In this document: piece by piece, positions 1-7,654 of the stretch | Numbering within the stretch: the stretch's first letter is position 1 | Layout: every line of letters starts with the position of its first letter | Virus record (IMG/VR): IMGVR_UViG_3300027793_000176 | Span: 1-35,861 of that record | Origin: a virus | Reading direction: 5' to 3' (one strand) | Length of the DNA: 35,861 bases | Made by a program: the position numbers and the translations under genes | Notes under the pieces: model-generated | What the model was told of the DNA's origin: nothing | Database searches by the model: none | What the model saw: only the letters and a program-made list of their open reading frames with translations

Positions 1-17
1 ACACATAGGGGGACGCT

Positions 18-950
18 ATGGAAATGCCATTCCTGTACGACAAAAATGTCTACGGTGGCACCGAATATATGATTCGTACGTGGGAGCAGTTAGTGCTACC
101 GCATATGGTCAATATGGAGAACTACCTTTGTATGGTGGCTCCAGGCATATCACTCGATGTGCCAGAGGTAATCAAGGATGGACGCCAGGTTATTCTCTGG
201 CTCCACAATACGAAGGCTCAGTTCAATCCAGTCTACATAGAGAAGATTCTGGGCAATCCTGAGTTCGTCAAACGGATAGCCAAGATAGTGGTGCCATCTA
301 CGTGGCACAAGCTCTGGACATCCGAGGAACTAAACCTGCCACTCGACAAGTTTGTGGTCATACCGAATGCCATCTTCCCTTTGGAGTACATCCCACAGAA
401 GTTCGAGAAGGTCAAGCAGGTCAGGCTCATCAACACCTCAAGCGCCTACCGAGGCTTGCACGTGCTGATGAACTCGCTCAAGTATGTCGATGCTGACTTC
501 CGGTTGGAGTTCTACAACGACTACAACCCAGACCTACACTTTGAGGGAGACCAGAAGTACATCGACCCGAGGGTTAGGTTCTACTGGAAGACCCCGAAGC
601 GGACCCTGATGGAGGCGGTAGAGGAAGCACACATCTTTGCCTATCCATCCACCTACCTCGAGACCTTCTGCCTATCACTGGCTGAGTCGATGAGCGCAGG
701 GAACCTGACGGTCCACCCTGAGCTGGGTGCGCTACCGGAGGTTGCCAATGGGTTTGGTCTGAGCTATGACTATCTGGATAATCCAGACGAACACTCGCAG
801 TTATTTGCGGGCAAACTGACAGAAGCTATAGATAAAATTTATAATGGAGACTGGAACCCTGAAGCACAGGTTTCCTACATCAATGAAGCATTCTCTTGGG
901 AGACTATCACTGCCAAGTGGATTGAGTTCGACAAACAACTGGGGGCATAA
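18..950 (+). CDS. Glycosyltransferase, GT-B fold (GT4-like)
   Basis: Probably transfers a sugar from an activated donor to an unknown acceptor. Residues 13-16 are GGTE, the N-terminal acceptor-side loop typical of GT4-type enzymes. The segment VVPSTWHK followed by VVIPNAIFP, the usual 'wait for the name of the landing site' boundary between the two Rossmann domains, lies near residues 90-121. The donor-binding region FAYPSTYLETFCLSLAESMSAG, near residues 210-235, carries the E-x7-E arrangement. At 310 residues it is slightly shorter than the 350-400 usual for the family. The start is fixed: an in-frame TAG lies at 6-8 and GGGGGA lies just upstream. The stop directly abuts the next glycosyltransferase, so the two are co-translated. 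The substrate is unknown. Confidence 0.88.
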   Translation: MEMPFLYDKNVYGGTEYMIRTWEQLVLPHMVNMENYLCMVAPGISLDVPEVIKDGRQVILWLHNTKAQFNPVYIEKILGNPEFVKRIAKIVVPSTWHKLWTSEELNLPLDKFVVIPNAIFPLEYIPQKFEKVKQVRLINTSSAYRGLHVLMNSLKYVDADFRLEFYNDYNPDLHFEGDQKYIDPRVRFYWKTPKRTLMEAVEEAHIFAYPSTYLETFCLSLAESMSAGNLTVHPELGALPEVANGFGLSYDYLDNPDEHSQLFAGKLTEAIDKIYNGDWNPEAQVSYINEAFSWETITAKWIEFDKQLGA

Positions 951-1685
951 ATGATTCAGAAGAATGAAACCGTCGCTATTGGCTGGTGTGACGGGGGACT
1001 AACAGATGGCAAGTTTACCGAAGGTTTGATGGCTGCAGTTATTGCAGGTCCTGGCAATGGTATGCCAATTCATACCAGTATCCGAGTACAAGGCAACCAG
1101 ATTGGCAGACAACGCCAAGTGCTCTTTGACTACTGGGCAGACAAAATGAAAACAGATTGGCTCTTGTGGGTGGACTCAGACATTGTTCTAAGTCTTGAGA
1201 CTATGGCTAAGCTGTGGAAGACGGCAGATAAGATTGCTCGTCCGGTGGTATCAGGTGTTTACTTTATCTCCAAGGAGAATGAAGGAACACTGATGAAGCC
1301 ATTCCCTGCAGCATTCCACAATGTAGACGAATACAACATTCAGTATGTACATCCACTACCAGAGAACCAAGTAATCAAGGTGGATTCTGCTGGCTTTGGT
1401 CTAACTCTTATGCATAAGTCCATTATCCCGAAGATGCGAGAAAAGTTTCCTAACGAATCTTTCTTCACTGAAAGGGCTGGCTCGGCTAGTGATGACCATT
1501 TTGTAGGGGAAGATATTATCTTTTTCCGTAAACTCCAAGAGTCAGGTGTAGAACTACACCTTCACACCGGCGCATTGGTCAAACATATGAAGCGGTTTAG
1601 TCTTGACTTTGACTATTACGCATTGTACTGGGCACATCAGCATTTGAAGAATCAACTAGAGGAACAACAAAAACAAGGAGAGTAA
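951..1685 (+). CDS. Glycosyltransferase-like protein, GT-A fold
   Basis: Probable nucleotide-sugar-dependent glycosyltransferase of GT-A type. The metal-binding DxD motif is D75-S-D77 inside WLLWVDSDIVLS, after a helix and strand that fit the nucleotide-binding half. GED at 186-188 fits the acceptor-side catalytic segment and HLH at 203-205 the late metal-ligand histidine. The ATG starts one base after the stop of the GT-B gene, with GGGGGCATAA as ribosome binding site, so both enzymes are translated together and may act in sequence on one glycan. The C-terminus is a charged Gln/Lys-rich tail. The acceptor could be a virion protein, host surface glycan or DNA; the position beside tail genes favours the first two, but this is inference. 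Confidence 0.82.
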   Translation: MIQKNETVAIGWCDGGLTDGKFTEGLMAAVIAGPGNGMPIHTSIRVQGNQIGRQRQVLFDYWADKMKTDWLLWVDSDIVLSLETMAKLWKTADKIARPVVSGVYFISKENEGTLMKPFPAAFHNVDEYNIQYVHPLPENQVIKVDSAGFGLTLMHKSIIPKMREKFPNESFFTERAGSASDDHFVGEDIIFFRKLQESGVELHLHTGALVKHMKRFSLDFDYYALYWAHQHLKNQLEEQQKQGE

Positions 1686-3893
1686 GTGGCTGGTCGTGAT
1701 ATTACCGAAGGTCGCGCAACGCGGGCTATCGCTGTTGATGTTGGTGTCGTTGCTACCGATTCTATCTGGCAAAACACAGATATAGTTTATGATGTAGCTG
1801 TTGGCGGTATGCCATTTATCTATGCTATTTCAGATGCTCGTCCTTATATTAGACAGACTGCTCCCTATCGTAAAGACCAATTTGATAATCAAAAAGAACC
1901 AGGAGAACAGTCTCTAACTGGGTGGTGGATTAGAAGCCAGTCCTCGTTCCACGAGGGGACTGGCATTATTTTTTATGACCCAGGTTTGATTCCTGGTGAA
2001 GGTACATTTCAATTCAAAGATAGTCGTGGCGTTGATGTGTGGACCGAAGGACAGGTTACTTTACTTAGTTCATCCACAACTGCCCACGTAACCACCCACC
2101 CTATTGAATCTAATGGACGCTCTTTCCAACAGCTTCGCTCTATTCAATGGACTACTAGCGGTACAACCTATGATGGTGTGCTGCTTCACGATGGATATGA
2201 TGTAGATAAGATTGATTCAAACGGAGTAGAAACCCACTTCGTTGACTACAACGCTGGCGCTGATGATAAAGTCTATGCTATCTGCGATGACGGTACTACA
2301 GCATTTTGGGTGACTAACGATACTGGTCCTAGCGGTAAACTTGAGGTCTTGAAGAAATCTCTTGACCTCACCTCTGTGTCAGCAGCCACTTCTATGTTTA
2401 CTGCTGCTGGAATTACTGTAAAAAACGCTACTATGGAATATGTAAAAGAACGTATTGTGATGTGCGTCAACAGTTCGGTATACGAACTATCATCCAATAC
2501 ATCGTCACTTCCATCTGCCGTATACACTCACAGCGATTCTGACCATATTTTTACCAGCATTACTGCTTCTGGTTCAGCTATTTATGTAGCTGGTTTTAGT
2601 GGTATTCAATCTAATATTTATAAATTTACTCTAAATACTAGTGGTGCTATGCCATCACTAACTAGTGCTATTACCGCAGCAGAAATGCCAACTGGTGAAA
2701 TTGTTCATAAGATTTATTATTACCTTGGTTATATGCTTATCGGGACTAGTAAGGGCGTAAGAGCTGCAACGATTGATAGTGAAGGTTCTATTACGTATGG
2801 TCCTCTAATTGTTGAAACTAGCCAACCAGTATATGACTTTGCCGCTAGGAATCATTTTGTTTGGTGTGCTGCAGGTGTAGATGGGAATGCTGGTGTCATA
2901 CGGCTAGACCTTAGCACGGAACTATCTACCCTACGCTTTGCTTATGCTAACGATATTTTCTTTGGTGGAGCAACAGGTTTAGAAACTACATCCTGTGCAT
3001 TCCTCGGTGAAACCGAAAGGCTTGCTTACTGCACAGAAGCTAAGAATCAATTTACGGTTACACAGAAAGCTAGGGCAGGTAGTGCAGCCACTCTAACAAC
3101 ATCGGTATCTCACGGTATAACGGTTGGTGAATCGCTATATGTTATCGGTGTAGATAACAATCTTGATGGTGGTCCATTTGCGGTAACGGCAGCTAATACC
3201 AATACGCTAACTTATAATACTGCTACAACAGCAACAGTTGCCACTACATCCGCAACGGGTTTTACTGGTGTTCCAGGTTATAGTTACTTGCAACACCCTA
3301 CAGATAAGATTACATCTGGTTATCTAACTACTGGTTATATTAGATATAACACCTTAGAACCAAAGAATTTCAAACGATTGATTGGTAGAGGTGACTTTAC
3401 ATACGGTTCATTGACACTAGAAACTGTTGATGAAAATGATATTGAATATGATGTGGTTACATATAGTGCATCGGTTCCAGCTGTTGAAGTAACAACTAGC
3501 CAGCCCAGCGGTTCTCAAGAATATATTGGATATAAGTTTGTTCTTACCCGCGATGCTACGGATGCAACCAAGGGTCCTATCTTCAAGGGCTACCAAGCAA
3601 AAGCAACTATCGCTACCCCGCGTCAAAGAGTAATTAGATTTCCTGTCTTTTGTTACGATGTTGAGACAGACAAATACAATGTAATGGTTGGCTATGAAGG
3701 TCGAGCTAAAGACCGCATAGCACAATTAGAAAATATTGAAGCAAATGGTGATGTCGTAACGTGGCAGGATTTACAGACTGGCGAAAGCCGTCAGATAGTT
3801 ATTGAACAAGTTACATTCACCCGATTGACTCCACCAGACAGAGGATTCTCTGGCTATGGAGGCATTCTCGATATTACTATAAGGACCGTATAA
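1686..3893 (+). CDS. Large beta-rich virion protein, likely tail or receptor-binding component
   Basis: A 735-residue protein starting at GTG, directly after the stop of the glycosyltransferase gene and preceded by AGGAGAG. The N-terminal 100 residues (GGMPFIYAISDARPYIRQ and the following FDNQKEPGEQS) look like tail proteins I recall from actinophages. Residues about 190-430 contain repeated short units ending in AIYVAGFSG, YMLIGTSKGV and FVWCAAGVDG, consistent with blades of a beta-propeller. The C-terminal half is Thr/Ser/Val rich and beta-like. Its size, composition and position before the lysis genes argue for a structural tail protein that contacts the host. No enzymatic motif is evident. 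The gene is more AT-rich than the glycosyltransferases before it. Confidence 0.65.
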   Translation: MAGRDITEGRATRAIAVDVGVVATDSIWQNTDIVYDVAVGGMPFIYAISDARPYIRQTAPYRKDQFDNQKEPGEQSLTGWWIRSQSSFHEGTGIIFYDPGLIPGEGTFQFKDSRGVDVWTEGQVTLLSSSTTAHVTTHPIESNGRSFQQLRSIQWTTSGTTYDGVLLHDGYDVDKIDSNGVETHFVDYNAGADDKVYAICDDGTTAFWVTNDTGPSGKLEVLKKSLDLTSVSAATSMFTAAGITVKNATMEYVKERIVMCVNSSVYELSSNTSSLPSAVYTHSDSDHIFTSITASGSAIYVAGFSGIQSNIYKFTLNTSGAMPSLTSAITAAEMPTGEIVHKIYYYLGYMLIGTSKGVRAATIDSEGSITYGPLIVETSQPVYDFAARNHFVWCAAGVDGNAGVIRLDLSTELSTLRFAYANDIFFGGATGLETTSCAFLGETERLAYCTEAKNQFTVTQKARAGSAATLTTSVSHGITVGESLYVIGVDNNLDGGPFAVTAANTNTLTYNTATTATVATTSATGFTGVPGYSYLQHPTDKITSGYLTTGYIRYNTLEPKNFKRLIGRGDFTYGSLTLETVDENDIEYDVVTYSASVPAVEVTTSQPSGSQEYIGYKFVLTRDATDATKGPIFKGYQAKATIATPRQRVIRFPVFCYDVETDKYNVMVGYEGRAKDRIAQLENIEANGDVVTWQDLQTGESRQIVIEQVTFTRLTPPDRGFSGYGGILDITIRTV

Positions 3894-3895
3894 CT

Positions 3896-4099
3896 ATGTC
3901 TCCTGCTGATTGGGCTGGTTTAGCCGTAGCCGTAATGACCATCACTGCTGGATTTGCTGCAGCAATTAGATGGTTAGTCAAACATTACCTCAACGAACTG
4001 AAGCCCAATGGTGGGTCTAGTATCAAAGATAAGGTAGATAGACTCGACGATAAGGTTGAGTTTCTAACTGACCTAGTAATGCAGGTGCTCAAGAAGTGA
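3896..4099 (+). CDS. Small membrane protein with coiled-coil tail (holin-like)
   Basis: A 67-residue protein with one transmembrane helix at about residues 5-27 (WAGLAVAVMTITAGFAAAI). A short basic stretch follows, then a heptad-like charged helix (IKDKVDRLDDKVEFLTDLV) at the C-terminus. It starts two bases after the stop of the virion protein and overlaps the next mini-gene at GTGA. Single-span proteins of this shape next to an endolysin are often holins or antiholins in actinophages. It shares a cassette with the lysin and a second membrane protein, so holin or accessory lysis protein is the best guess. Sequence alone cannot say which of the two membrane proteins makes the hole. Confidence 0.6.
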   Translation: MSPADWAGLAVAVMTITAGFAAAIRWLVKHYLNELKPNGGSSIKDKVDRLDDKVEFLTDLVMQVLKK

Positions 4100-4182
4100 G
4101 CATCTTAGATAATCCTTGGCTGGTTCCTATCAGTCCTAATATTCCAGATGATGATATATACGAGGAGGAGGATGATGAATAA
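4096..4182 (+). CDS. 28-residue acidic peptide, unknown function
   Basis: A GTG-initiated mini-ORF coupled on both sides: its GTG overlaps the upstream TGA as GTGA, and its TAA overlaps the endolysin ATG as TAATG. The peptide begins VSILDNPWLVPISPNIP and ends in a run of Asp/Glu (DDDIYEEEDDE). The codons for that run (GAGGAGGAGGATGATGAA) also form the ribosome binding site of the endolysin, so part of the constraint may be on RNA rather than protein. The Pro-rich head is not expected by chance from a leader, which favours a real peptide. The function is unknown. Confidence 0.5.
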   Translation: MSILDNPWLVPISPNIPDDDIYEEEDDE

Positions 4183-4652
4183 TGAAAGGTGTAGCGAAGA
4201 GAGCCACACCTGCTGCCATCGCTCTGTTGCGACAGGCAACTGCTCTTGTTCCGAAGCGTTTGAAGGTGAGCGATGGACTGCTTCCTTCTGCTGCGCATCT
4301 AAGTCAGAGTCCTAATTCTGACCATAATACTGGCTACGCCGTCGACCTAACCCACGACCCGTTCCACGGTATTGATTGCGCAAAGGTATTCAAAGAACTC
4401 AAGAAAGATAAGCGGGTCAAGTATCTAATATTTCGTGGGGTTATCTGGTCTCCTGAGCGGGGCAACCGTACCTATACCGGTAGTAATCCACATATGAAAC
4501 ATATACACGTATCCATCAAAGATGGTCACGGCAAGGATACTTCTGACTGGTTCCCTTGGATGGGGCAGAACAAACGCTGGCTTCATCTCAAGTCTAAGTT
4601 TGTCCGAGTGAAAGTCATCAAGGACAATCCATCTAGTCCAAAGGAGGACTAA
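4182..4652 (+). CDS. Endolysin, M15/VanY-like D-Ala-D-Ala or L-Ala-D-Glu peptidase
   Basis: Predicted zinc peptidase that cleaves peptide stems of host peptidoglycan. The M15-type signature H48-x2-G-x-A-x-D55 is present as SDHNTGYAVDLTHDP, and the second zinc ligand motif is HMKHIHVS (H107 and H109). The spacing of about 60 residues between motifs fits the fold. At 156 residues it is a single catalytic domain with no obvious cell-wall-binding domain; the basic C-terminal 35 residues might bind the wall. There is no signal peptide, so release would need a holin, supplied by the flanking membrane-protein genes. Start codon and upstream stop overlap (TAATG), and its own stop overlaps the next ATG. 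Confidence 0.85.
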   Translation: MKGVAKRATPAAIALLRQATALVPKRLKVSDGLLPSAAHLSQSPNSDHNTGYAVDLTHDPFHGIDCAKVFKELKKDKRVKYLIFRGVIWSPERGNRTYTGSNPHMKHIHVSIKDGHGKDTSDWFPWMGQNKRWLHLKSKFVRVKVIKDNPSSPKED

Positions 4653-4843
4653 TGAAAATCAATGAGCAATTCAAGCAAGTCGCACTGACTTGGTTCCGTG
4701 CTGCAGCTTCTGCTGCTATTGCACTCTACCTGGCTGGTGAGACTGACCTCGCTACCCTTGGTACCGCAGCCTTGGCTGGGTTCCTTGGACCTGTTCTCAA
4801 GTGGCTAGACCCATCTGCCAAGCAATTTGGACGCCGTAAGTAA
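4652..4843 (+). CDS. Small membrane protein, probable holin
   Basis: A 63-residue protein with two short hydrophobic segments, about residues 10-28 (LTWFRAAASAAIALYLAG) and 31-51 (TDLATLGTAALAGFLGPVL), separated by a tight turn. A charged tail (DPSAKQFGRRK) follows. This two-helix hairpin with a basic end fits small phage holins. Its ATG overlaps the endolysin stop, and it is the last gene of the late operon before the strong terminator, a common holin position. I cannot assign it to a named holin family from memory. Confidence 0.65.
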   Translation: MKINEQFKQVALTWFRAAASAAIALYLAGETDLATLGTAALAGFLGPVLKWLDPSAKQFGRRK

Positions 4844-4893
4844 GGGCTAAAACACCCCCTAGAATGCCCGCTAACCCCCCCTTAGAAGGGCGA

Positions 4894-4938
4894 AACCCCC
4901 CGACTTGTAGTAAACCTACAGGCTGGGGGGTTTTTTTT
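4894..4938. terminator. Strong intrinsic terminator between convergent operons
   Basis: AACCCCCC at 4894-4901 pairs with GGGGGGTT at 4925-4932. The inner arm TGTAG/CTACA closes a small loop, and eight T follow on the plus strand. The complementary A/T flanks could also serve the minus-strand operon, whose last stop is at 4955. The inner T-G pair (CTTGTAG with CTACAGG) is a legal wobble in plus-strand RNA, so its primary user is the late operon. Confidence 0.9.
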
Positions 4939-4954
4939 ATTTAGTTGTCCCCTG

Positions 4955-5344
4955 CTATACCGCCTTGGTCTGCTCCTTGACCACGTTTAGTATATGTTCA
5001 GGCTTGATGAGGTAGCCCTTGCTGGGGTTCGGAGGAATATTGCAGTTGATAGGGTGCCCATACTGGGCAATAGCTATCCGCACATATTCTGTTTGAACCA
5101 AGAGAACTGTACCTTCTAGTACAAATCCCCAATAGTCTGCCTTGGTAACTGAGATACCAGATGGTAGCCACTCACTACTTGAGTTATACCAACAGATAGT
5201 TTCGATATAAAGATTACCTGTGTTCTTCCATTTGATGTCTGTCTTGACTTCAACGGTTTTGCCACCGGTCAGCAACTCGTTGACGAGTTCTTCCCCTGCC
5301 TTTCCGGTGGCAAAATCTAGGTCGAAGTCAGAAAACTTAGGCAT
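4955..5344 (-). CDS. Putative PD-(D/E)XK nuclease-like protein
   Basis: A 129-residue protein, the last gene of the minus operon. The N-terminus has a helix with Glu (GKAGEELVNELL) followed by a strand KTVEVKTD, an E-x-K core with preceding acidic residues, as in PD-(D/E)XK nucleases. The aromatic middle (LYIETICWYN, ADYWGFVL) would complete the sheet. Phages often carry such small endonucleases for recombination, junction resolution or host DNA degradation. The start overlaps the WhiB-like gene by 8 bases. The catalytic aspartate before the E-x-K is not unambiguous, so this is a fold-level guess. Confidence 0.5.
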   Translation of the reverse strand: MPKFSDFDLDFATGKAGEELVNELLTGGKTVEVKTDIKWKNTGNLYIETICWYNSSSEWLPSGISVTKADYWGFVLEGTVLLVQTEYVRIAIAQYGHPINCNIPPNPSKGYLIKPEHILNVVKEQTKAV

Positions 5345-5624
5345 AGTACTTAGCCATTTCCCACTCTGAAATGAGAATGGGTTTAGGAATTATGTTCAGC
5401 TTCCTACGCATATCCCGTCTCTCTTTCTCTGAAGTTCCTGCCCAATATCCTATCACATTATATTCAAGCGCATACTGTAGGCATTCATCTTTTGCCATAC
5501 AAGCACCACAGATTCTTCTAAGCGTATCCTTATTGTCATAAGCTTTCTTGTCTGTAAACCAATCTTCTGTATCTGTACCAGCACAATTGGCTGGATTGTT
5601 GAAGCTATTCACAGTCTTCCTCAT
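5337..5624 (-). CDS. WhiB-family iron-sulfur transcription regulator
   Basis: Four cysteines at residues 14, 39, 42 and 48 give the WhiB pattern C-x24-C-x2-C-x5-C that holds a 4Fe-4S cluster. The tight turn GYWAGTS (59-65) matches the family G[IV]W[GA]G motif, and a basic tail (EKERRDMRRKL) follows for DNA contact. Known WhiB proteins act with the host primary sigma factor, whose region 4 they bind, and phage members can redirect host transcription. The gene lies one gene away from a sigma-like factor. The ATG at 5624 is used here; a GTG four codons later (5612) is better placed behind GAGGAAG and may be the true start. Confidence 0.93.
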   Translation of the reverse strand: MRKTVNSFNNPANCAGTDTEDWFTDKKAYDNKDTLRRICGACMAKDECLQYALEYNVIGYWAGTSEKERRDMRRKLNIIPKPILISEWEMAKYYA

Positions 5625-5835
5625 AATCCATTGGGGTAGATAGAGTAACTAAAGACCCACATCCTGCACACTCAGCGTCTAAGAAATAGAATGTTAGCTC
5701 ACCCTTAGTGAATGCACCTAACATAATAAATACTTCACAGCCACAGACACACTGGTCTCCAATAGGAGTGCCTCGTAAATCCATTGCTTGTGTGTAGTCC
5801 TGGGTATGCAGCAGGTCTCTAATATCTCTAGGCAT
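5605..5835 (-). CDS. Small zinc-ribbon protein, unknown function
   Basis: A 76-residue protein with two cysteine knuckles: C29/C31/C33 in QCVCGCEVF and C56/C59 in ECAGCGSL, separated by a predicted beta hairpin (GELTFYFLDA). This fits a single zinc ribbon. Such proteins are abundant in actinophage early operons, and no enzymatic residues are apparent. It overlaps the sigma-like gene by 8 bases upstream and the WhiB-like gene by about 20 bases downstream, so the three are translationally linked. It could bind nucleic acid or a protein partner. Confidence 0.7.
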   Translation of the reverse strand: MPRDIRDLLHTQDYTQAMDLRGTPIGDQCVCGCEVFIMLGAFTKGELTFYFLDAECAGCGSLVTLSTPMDYEEDCE

Positions 5836-6478
5836 CTATGTCGTCGGCTTTTTCTGTAGGACCATCGTTGTCATAGTATGGTCTGAATCCACCAAGATTC
5901 TTGATAAGAGAATTGATAGCTCGCTGCACCTTCATTCTGGCGCCATCTGCTGTGGTCTTGAGTTCCCCAGCGAGAGCCGACCATTCTTGATTGTCAGCTG
6001 AGAATCTAATCCTCAATACATTTTGCTTGGCTTCGGACAACTTGTAAAATGCTGCTGCTATATCTGACCGTAATACTAACCAGTTGTTGCCGTCATTGGT
6101 TTCCCCTTTGCTGAACTTGAAGTTCAAGTCTTTTATCTTTTGAGGAATCTCGTATGACTCTGAAATAATAGAGGGAAGGAAAGCCTCTACGACAGATGAG
6201 TCGTAGTAGTAGAGGTCTAGAATCTCGTAGCCAGAGACCTTAGCTTTTTCTTTTTCGCAGAAAGATATTGCTGCATTACGCAGCGACTTAGCTATAAGTT
6301 TATCTTTATCTTTTTGCTCAAGTGCAGACCATTCAGAATACTTATTTGGATGGGTAACAAACCACAACCACAGCATTTGTTGAATGTCTAAGGCTTCAAC
6401 CATTTGATACCTACGGTGGTATTCAATGGCTAAGGACGCGACTAAAGTGTCGTACTCACTTAGATACGACTGCTCCAT
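5828..6478 (-). CDS. Sigma-70-like RNA polymerase sigma factor
   Basis: 216 residues. The N-terminal part (DIQQMLWLWF at 31-40, then LIAKSLRNAAISFCEKEKAK at 61-80) has the helical arrangement of a divergent region 2. Residues about 147-197 (YKLSEAKQNVLRIRF, WSALAGELKTTADGARMKVQRAINSL) read as region 4 with a helix-turn-helix, where the recognition helix follows TTADGAR. The central 60 residues are variable. It would compete for host core polymerase and direct it to phage promoters. It is two genes upstream of the WhiB-like regulator in the same operon. The start ATG follows GGAAGGAACTG. Region 2 is weak, so it might be an ECF-like or sigma-mimic protein. Confidence 0.7.
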   Translation of the reverse strand: MEQSYLSEYDTLVASLAIEYHRRYQMVEALDIQQMLWLWFVTHPNKYSEWSALEQKDKDKLIAKSLRNAAISFCEKEKAKVSGYEILDLYYYDSSVVEAFLPSIISESYEIPQKIKDLNFKFSKGETNDGNNWLVLRSDIAAAFYKLSEAKQNVLRIRFSADNQEWSALAGELKTTADGARMKVQRAINSLIKNLGGFRPYYDNDGPTEKADDIDA

Positions 6479-6761
6479 CAGTTCCTTCCCATTGACCTCT
6501 TTGTACCATTAGTCCTATTATGGCATAGTTTGCTAGGTCCATTAGGGTGTCCTCGACTGATTCATAGTTCGGCGTGTCGCCTTTTCTATTATAATAGAGG
6601 TGCTGCAACCGCTCCATCTTGTCGTGCATACGCACCAGTAACCCATTCATAGCACCGCCAGGGGCGTGGGCTATATTGTATGGACCATAATCTTCGTGCT
6701 TACGAATCATTACATTGTTGAGGTCTTTGAGGATTGCATCAAGATGCTTACTATCTTTCAT
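6456..6761 (-). CDS. DUF1599 / nucleotide-modification-associated domain 1-like protein
   Basis: 101 residues, all alpha. Conserved family features visible here are KHEDYG (21-26), a charged RMHDKMERL helix (44-52) and ESVEDTLMDLANYAIIGLM (67-85). The acidic and Asn residues of the last helix probably bind metal and nucleotide. This is the pattern I recognise as DUF1599/Nmad1, related to MazG-like all-alpha nucleotide pyrophosphohydrolases. A role in trimming or sensing nucleotides, or in base modification, is suggested by the family and not shown here. Its 3' end overlaps the sigma-like gene and its start overlaps the preceding ORF. Confidence 0.72.
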   Translation of the reverse strand: MKDSKHLDAILKDLNNVMIRKHEDYGPYNIAHAPGGAMNGLLVRMHDKMERLQHLYYNRKGDTPNYESVEDTLMDLANYAIIGLMVQRGQWEGTDGAVVSK

Positions 6762-7056
6762 TTAGTATCTCCTTTACGGACTGGTCAAAGGTTTCCATTG
6801 ACTCTTGAATAATTATCTCATTGACAATCTCATCGGCTGTTCCCGTTGCTGTCGCAACCAATACGCTAGCTATCATAGTCAGCATATATGTAGCCTCTTG
6901 AACCCTGTTGCTGGTCAAGGCTAGGTGAACATCCATCAAAGCTGTCAATAAATCTAGATTCTTTTCTTCTGAAACGGCAATGCCAACAAGACGTGGGTTA
7001 GCTTTTACAAACTCCCAAATATCTTCTTGGTCATATGACTCGTTTGATTCGCTCAT
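6751..7056 (-). CDS. Hypothetical helical protein
   Basis: A 101-residue acidic protein of mainly helical composition. A leucine-rich central stretch (LDLLTALMDVHLALTSNRVQEA) is followed by a mildly hydrophobic helix (YMLTMIASVLVATATG) and an acidic C-terminus. The ATG at 7056 is preferred to a TTG one codon upstream. It overlaps the primase TOPRIM gene by 26 bases and the Nmad1-like gene by 11. The hydrophobic helix is too polar at its ends to call a membrane span. I do not recognise the family. Confidence 0.6.
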   Translation of the reverse strand: MSESNESYDQEDIWEFVKANPRLVGIAVSEEKNLDLLTALMDVHLALTSNRVQEATYMLTMIASVLVATATGTADEIVNEIIIQESMETFDQSVKEILNER

Positions 7057-7654
7057 CAAGCCACTCTCTTCCTTCTCTCATCACAATGCTATTTACATCG
7101 TGTCCTTCTGGCATCTGAATAATGTTTACATTGCCTAGTTCTCGGCTTACTTTTTTGCCGAACTCTAGCCCTGGATTGTCACCATCTGCCAGTATTACTA
7201 CAGTCTCGAAGTCATCTAGTATCTTGCTATAGAATGGCTTCCAGTTTTGCGTGCCAGGAATACCGACTGCTGGGTGTCCGGTCTTGACCACAACTGTAAT
7301 GCAGTCAATTTCCCCCTCGGTAACACAGATATAATCCTGTGCTGTGAGCACAGCTTGTGCGTTATACATCGTAGTCTTAGCACCAGGTACACCCATATAC
7401 TTAGGCTCTGAACTATCCAAAGACCTGAACCGAATATCGGTCACGCCTGACGGCGTTACATATGGAATGGACAACCTACCCGCGTAGCTTTCGTGACCTG
7501 GTAAGGGAGAAGTTACTACCCCCAGATGGAACTGCTGCGCTTCTTCTACCGACAGACCGCGACTTGCCAGATAGCTTTCTGCCATTCTTATTTGCGAAGC
7601 GTACTCTGTCGCTGCCTGTAGGAGAAATTGTCTCTGCGAGTTTGACAGCCTCAC
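7031..7654 (-). CDS. DNA primase, TOPRIM catalytic part (split gene)
   Basis: About 207 residues. This is the catalytic half of a DnaG-like primase, making RNA primers for phage replication. An N-terminal segment (AESYLASRGLSVEEAQQFHLG) matches the start of the DnaG core. The TOPRIM motifs are EGE in CVTEGEIDC and DGD in VVILADGDNPG. It lacks a zinc-binding domain, which is encoded in another frame by the overlapping upstream ORF. The start chosen is GTG at 7654, 8 bases after a near-perfect Shine-Dalgarno sequence (7659-7668). An earlier GTG at 7663 lies inside that sequence. It could be made as a separate subunit or, by +1 frameshifting, as a fusion. Confidence 0.82.
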   Translation of the reverse strand: MRLSNSQRQFLLQAATEYASQIRMAESYLASRGLSVEEAQQFHLGVVTSPLPGHESYAGRLSIPYVTPSGVTDIRFRSLDSSEPKYMGVPGAKTTMYNAQAVLTAQDYICVTEGEIDCITVVVKTGHPAVGIPGTQNWKPFYSKILDDFETVVILADGDNPGLEFGKKVSRELGNVNIIQMPEGHDVNSIVMREGREWLDERIKRVI

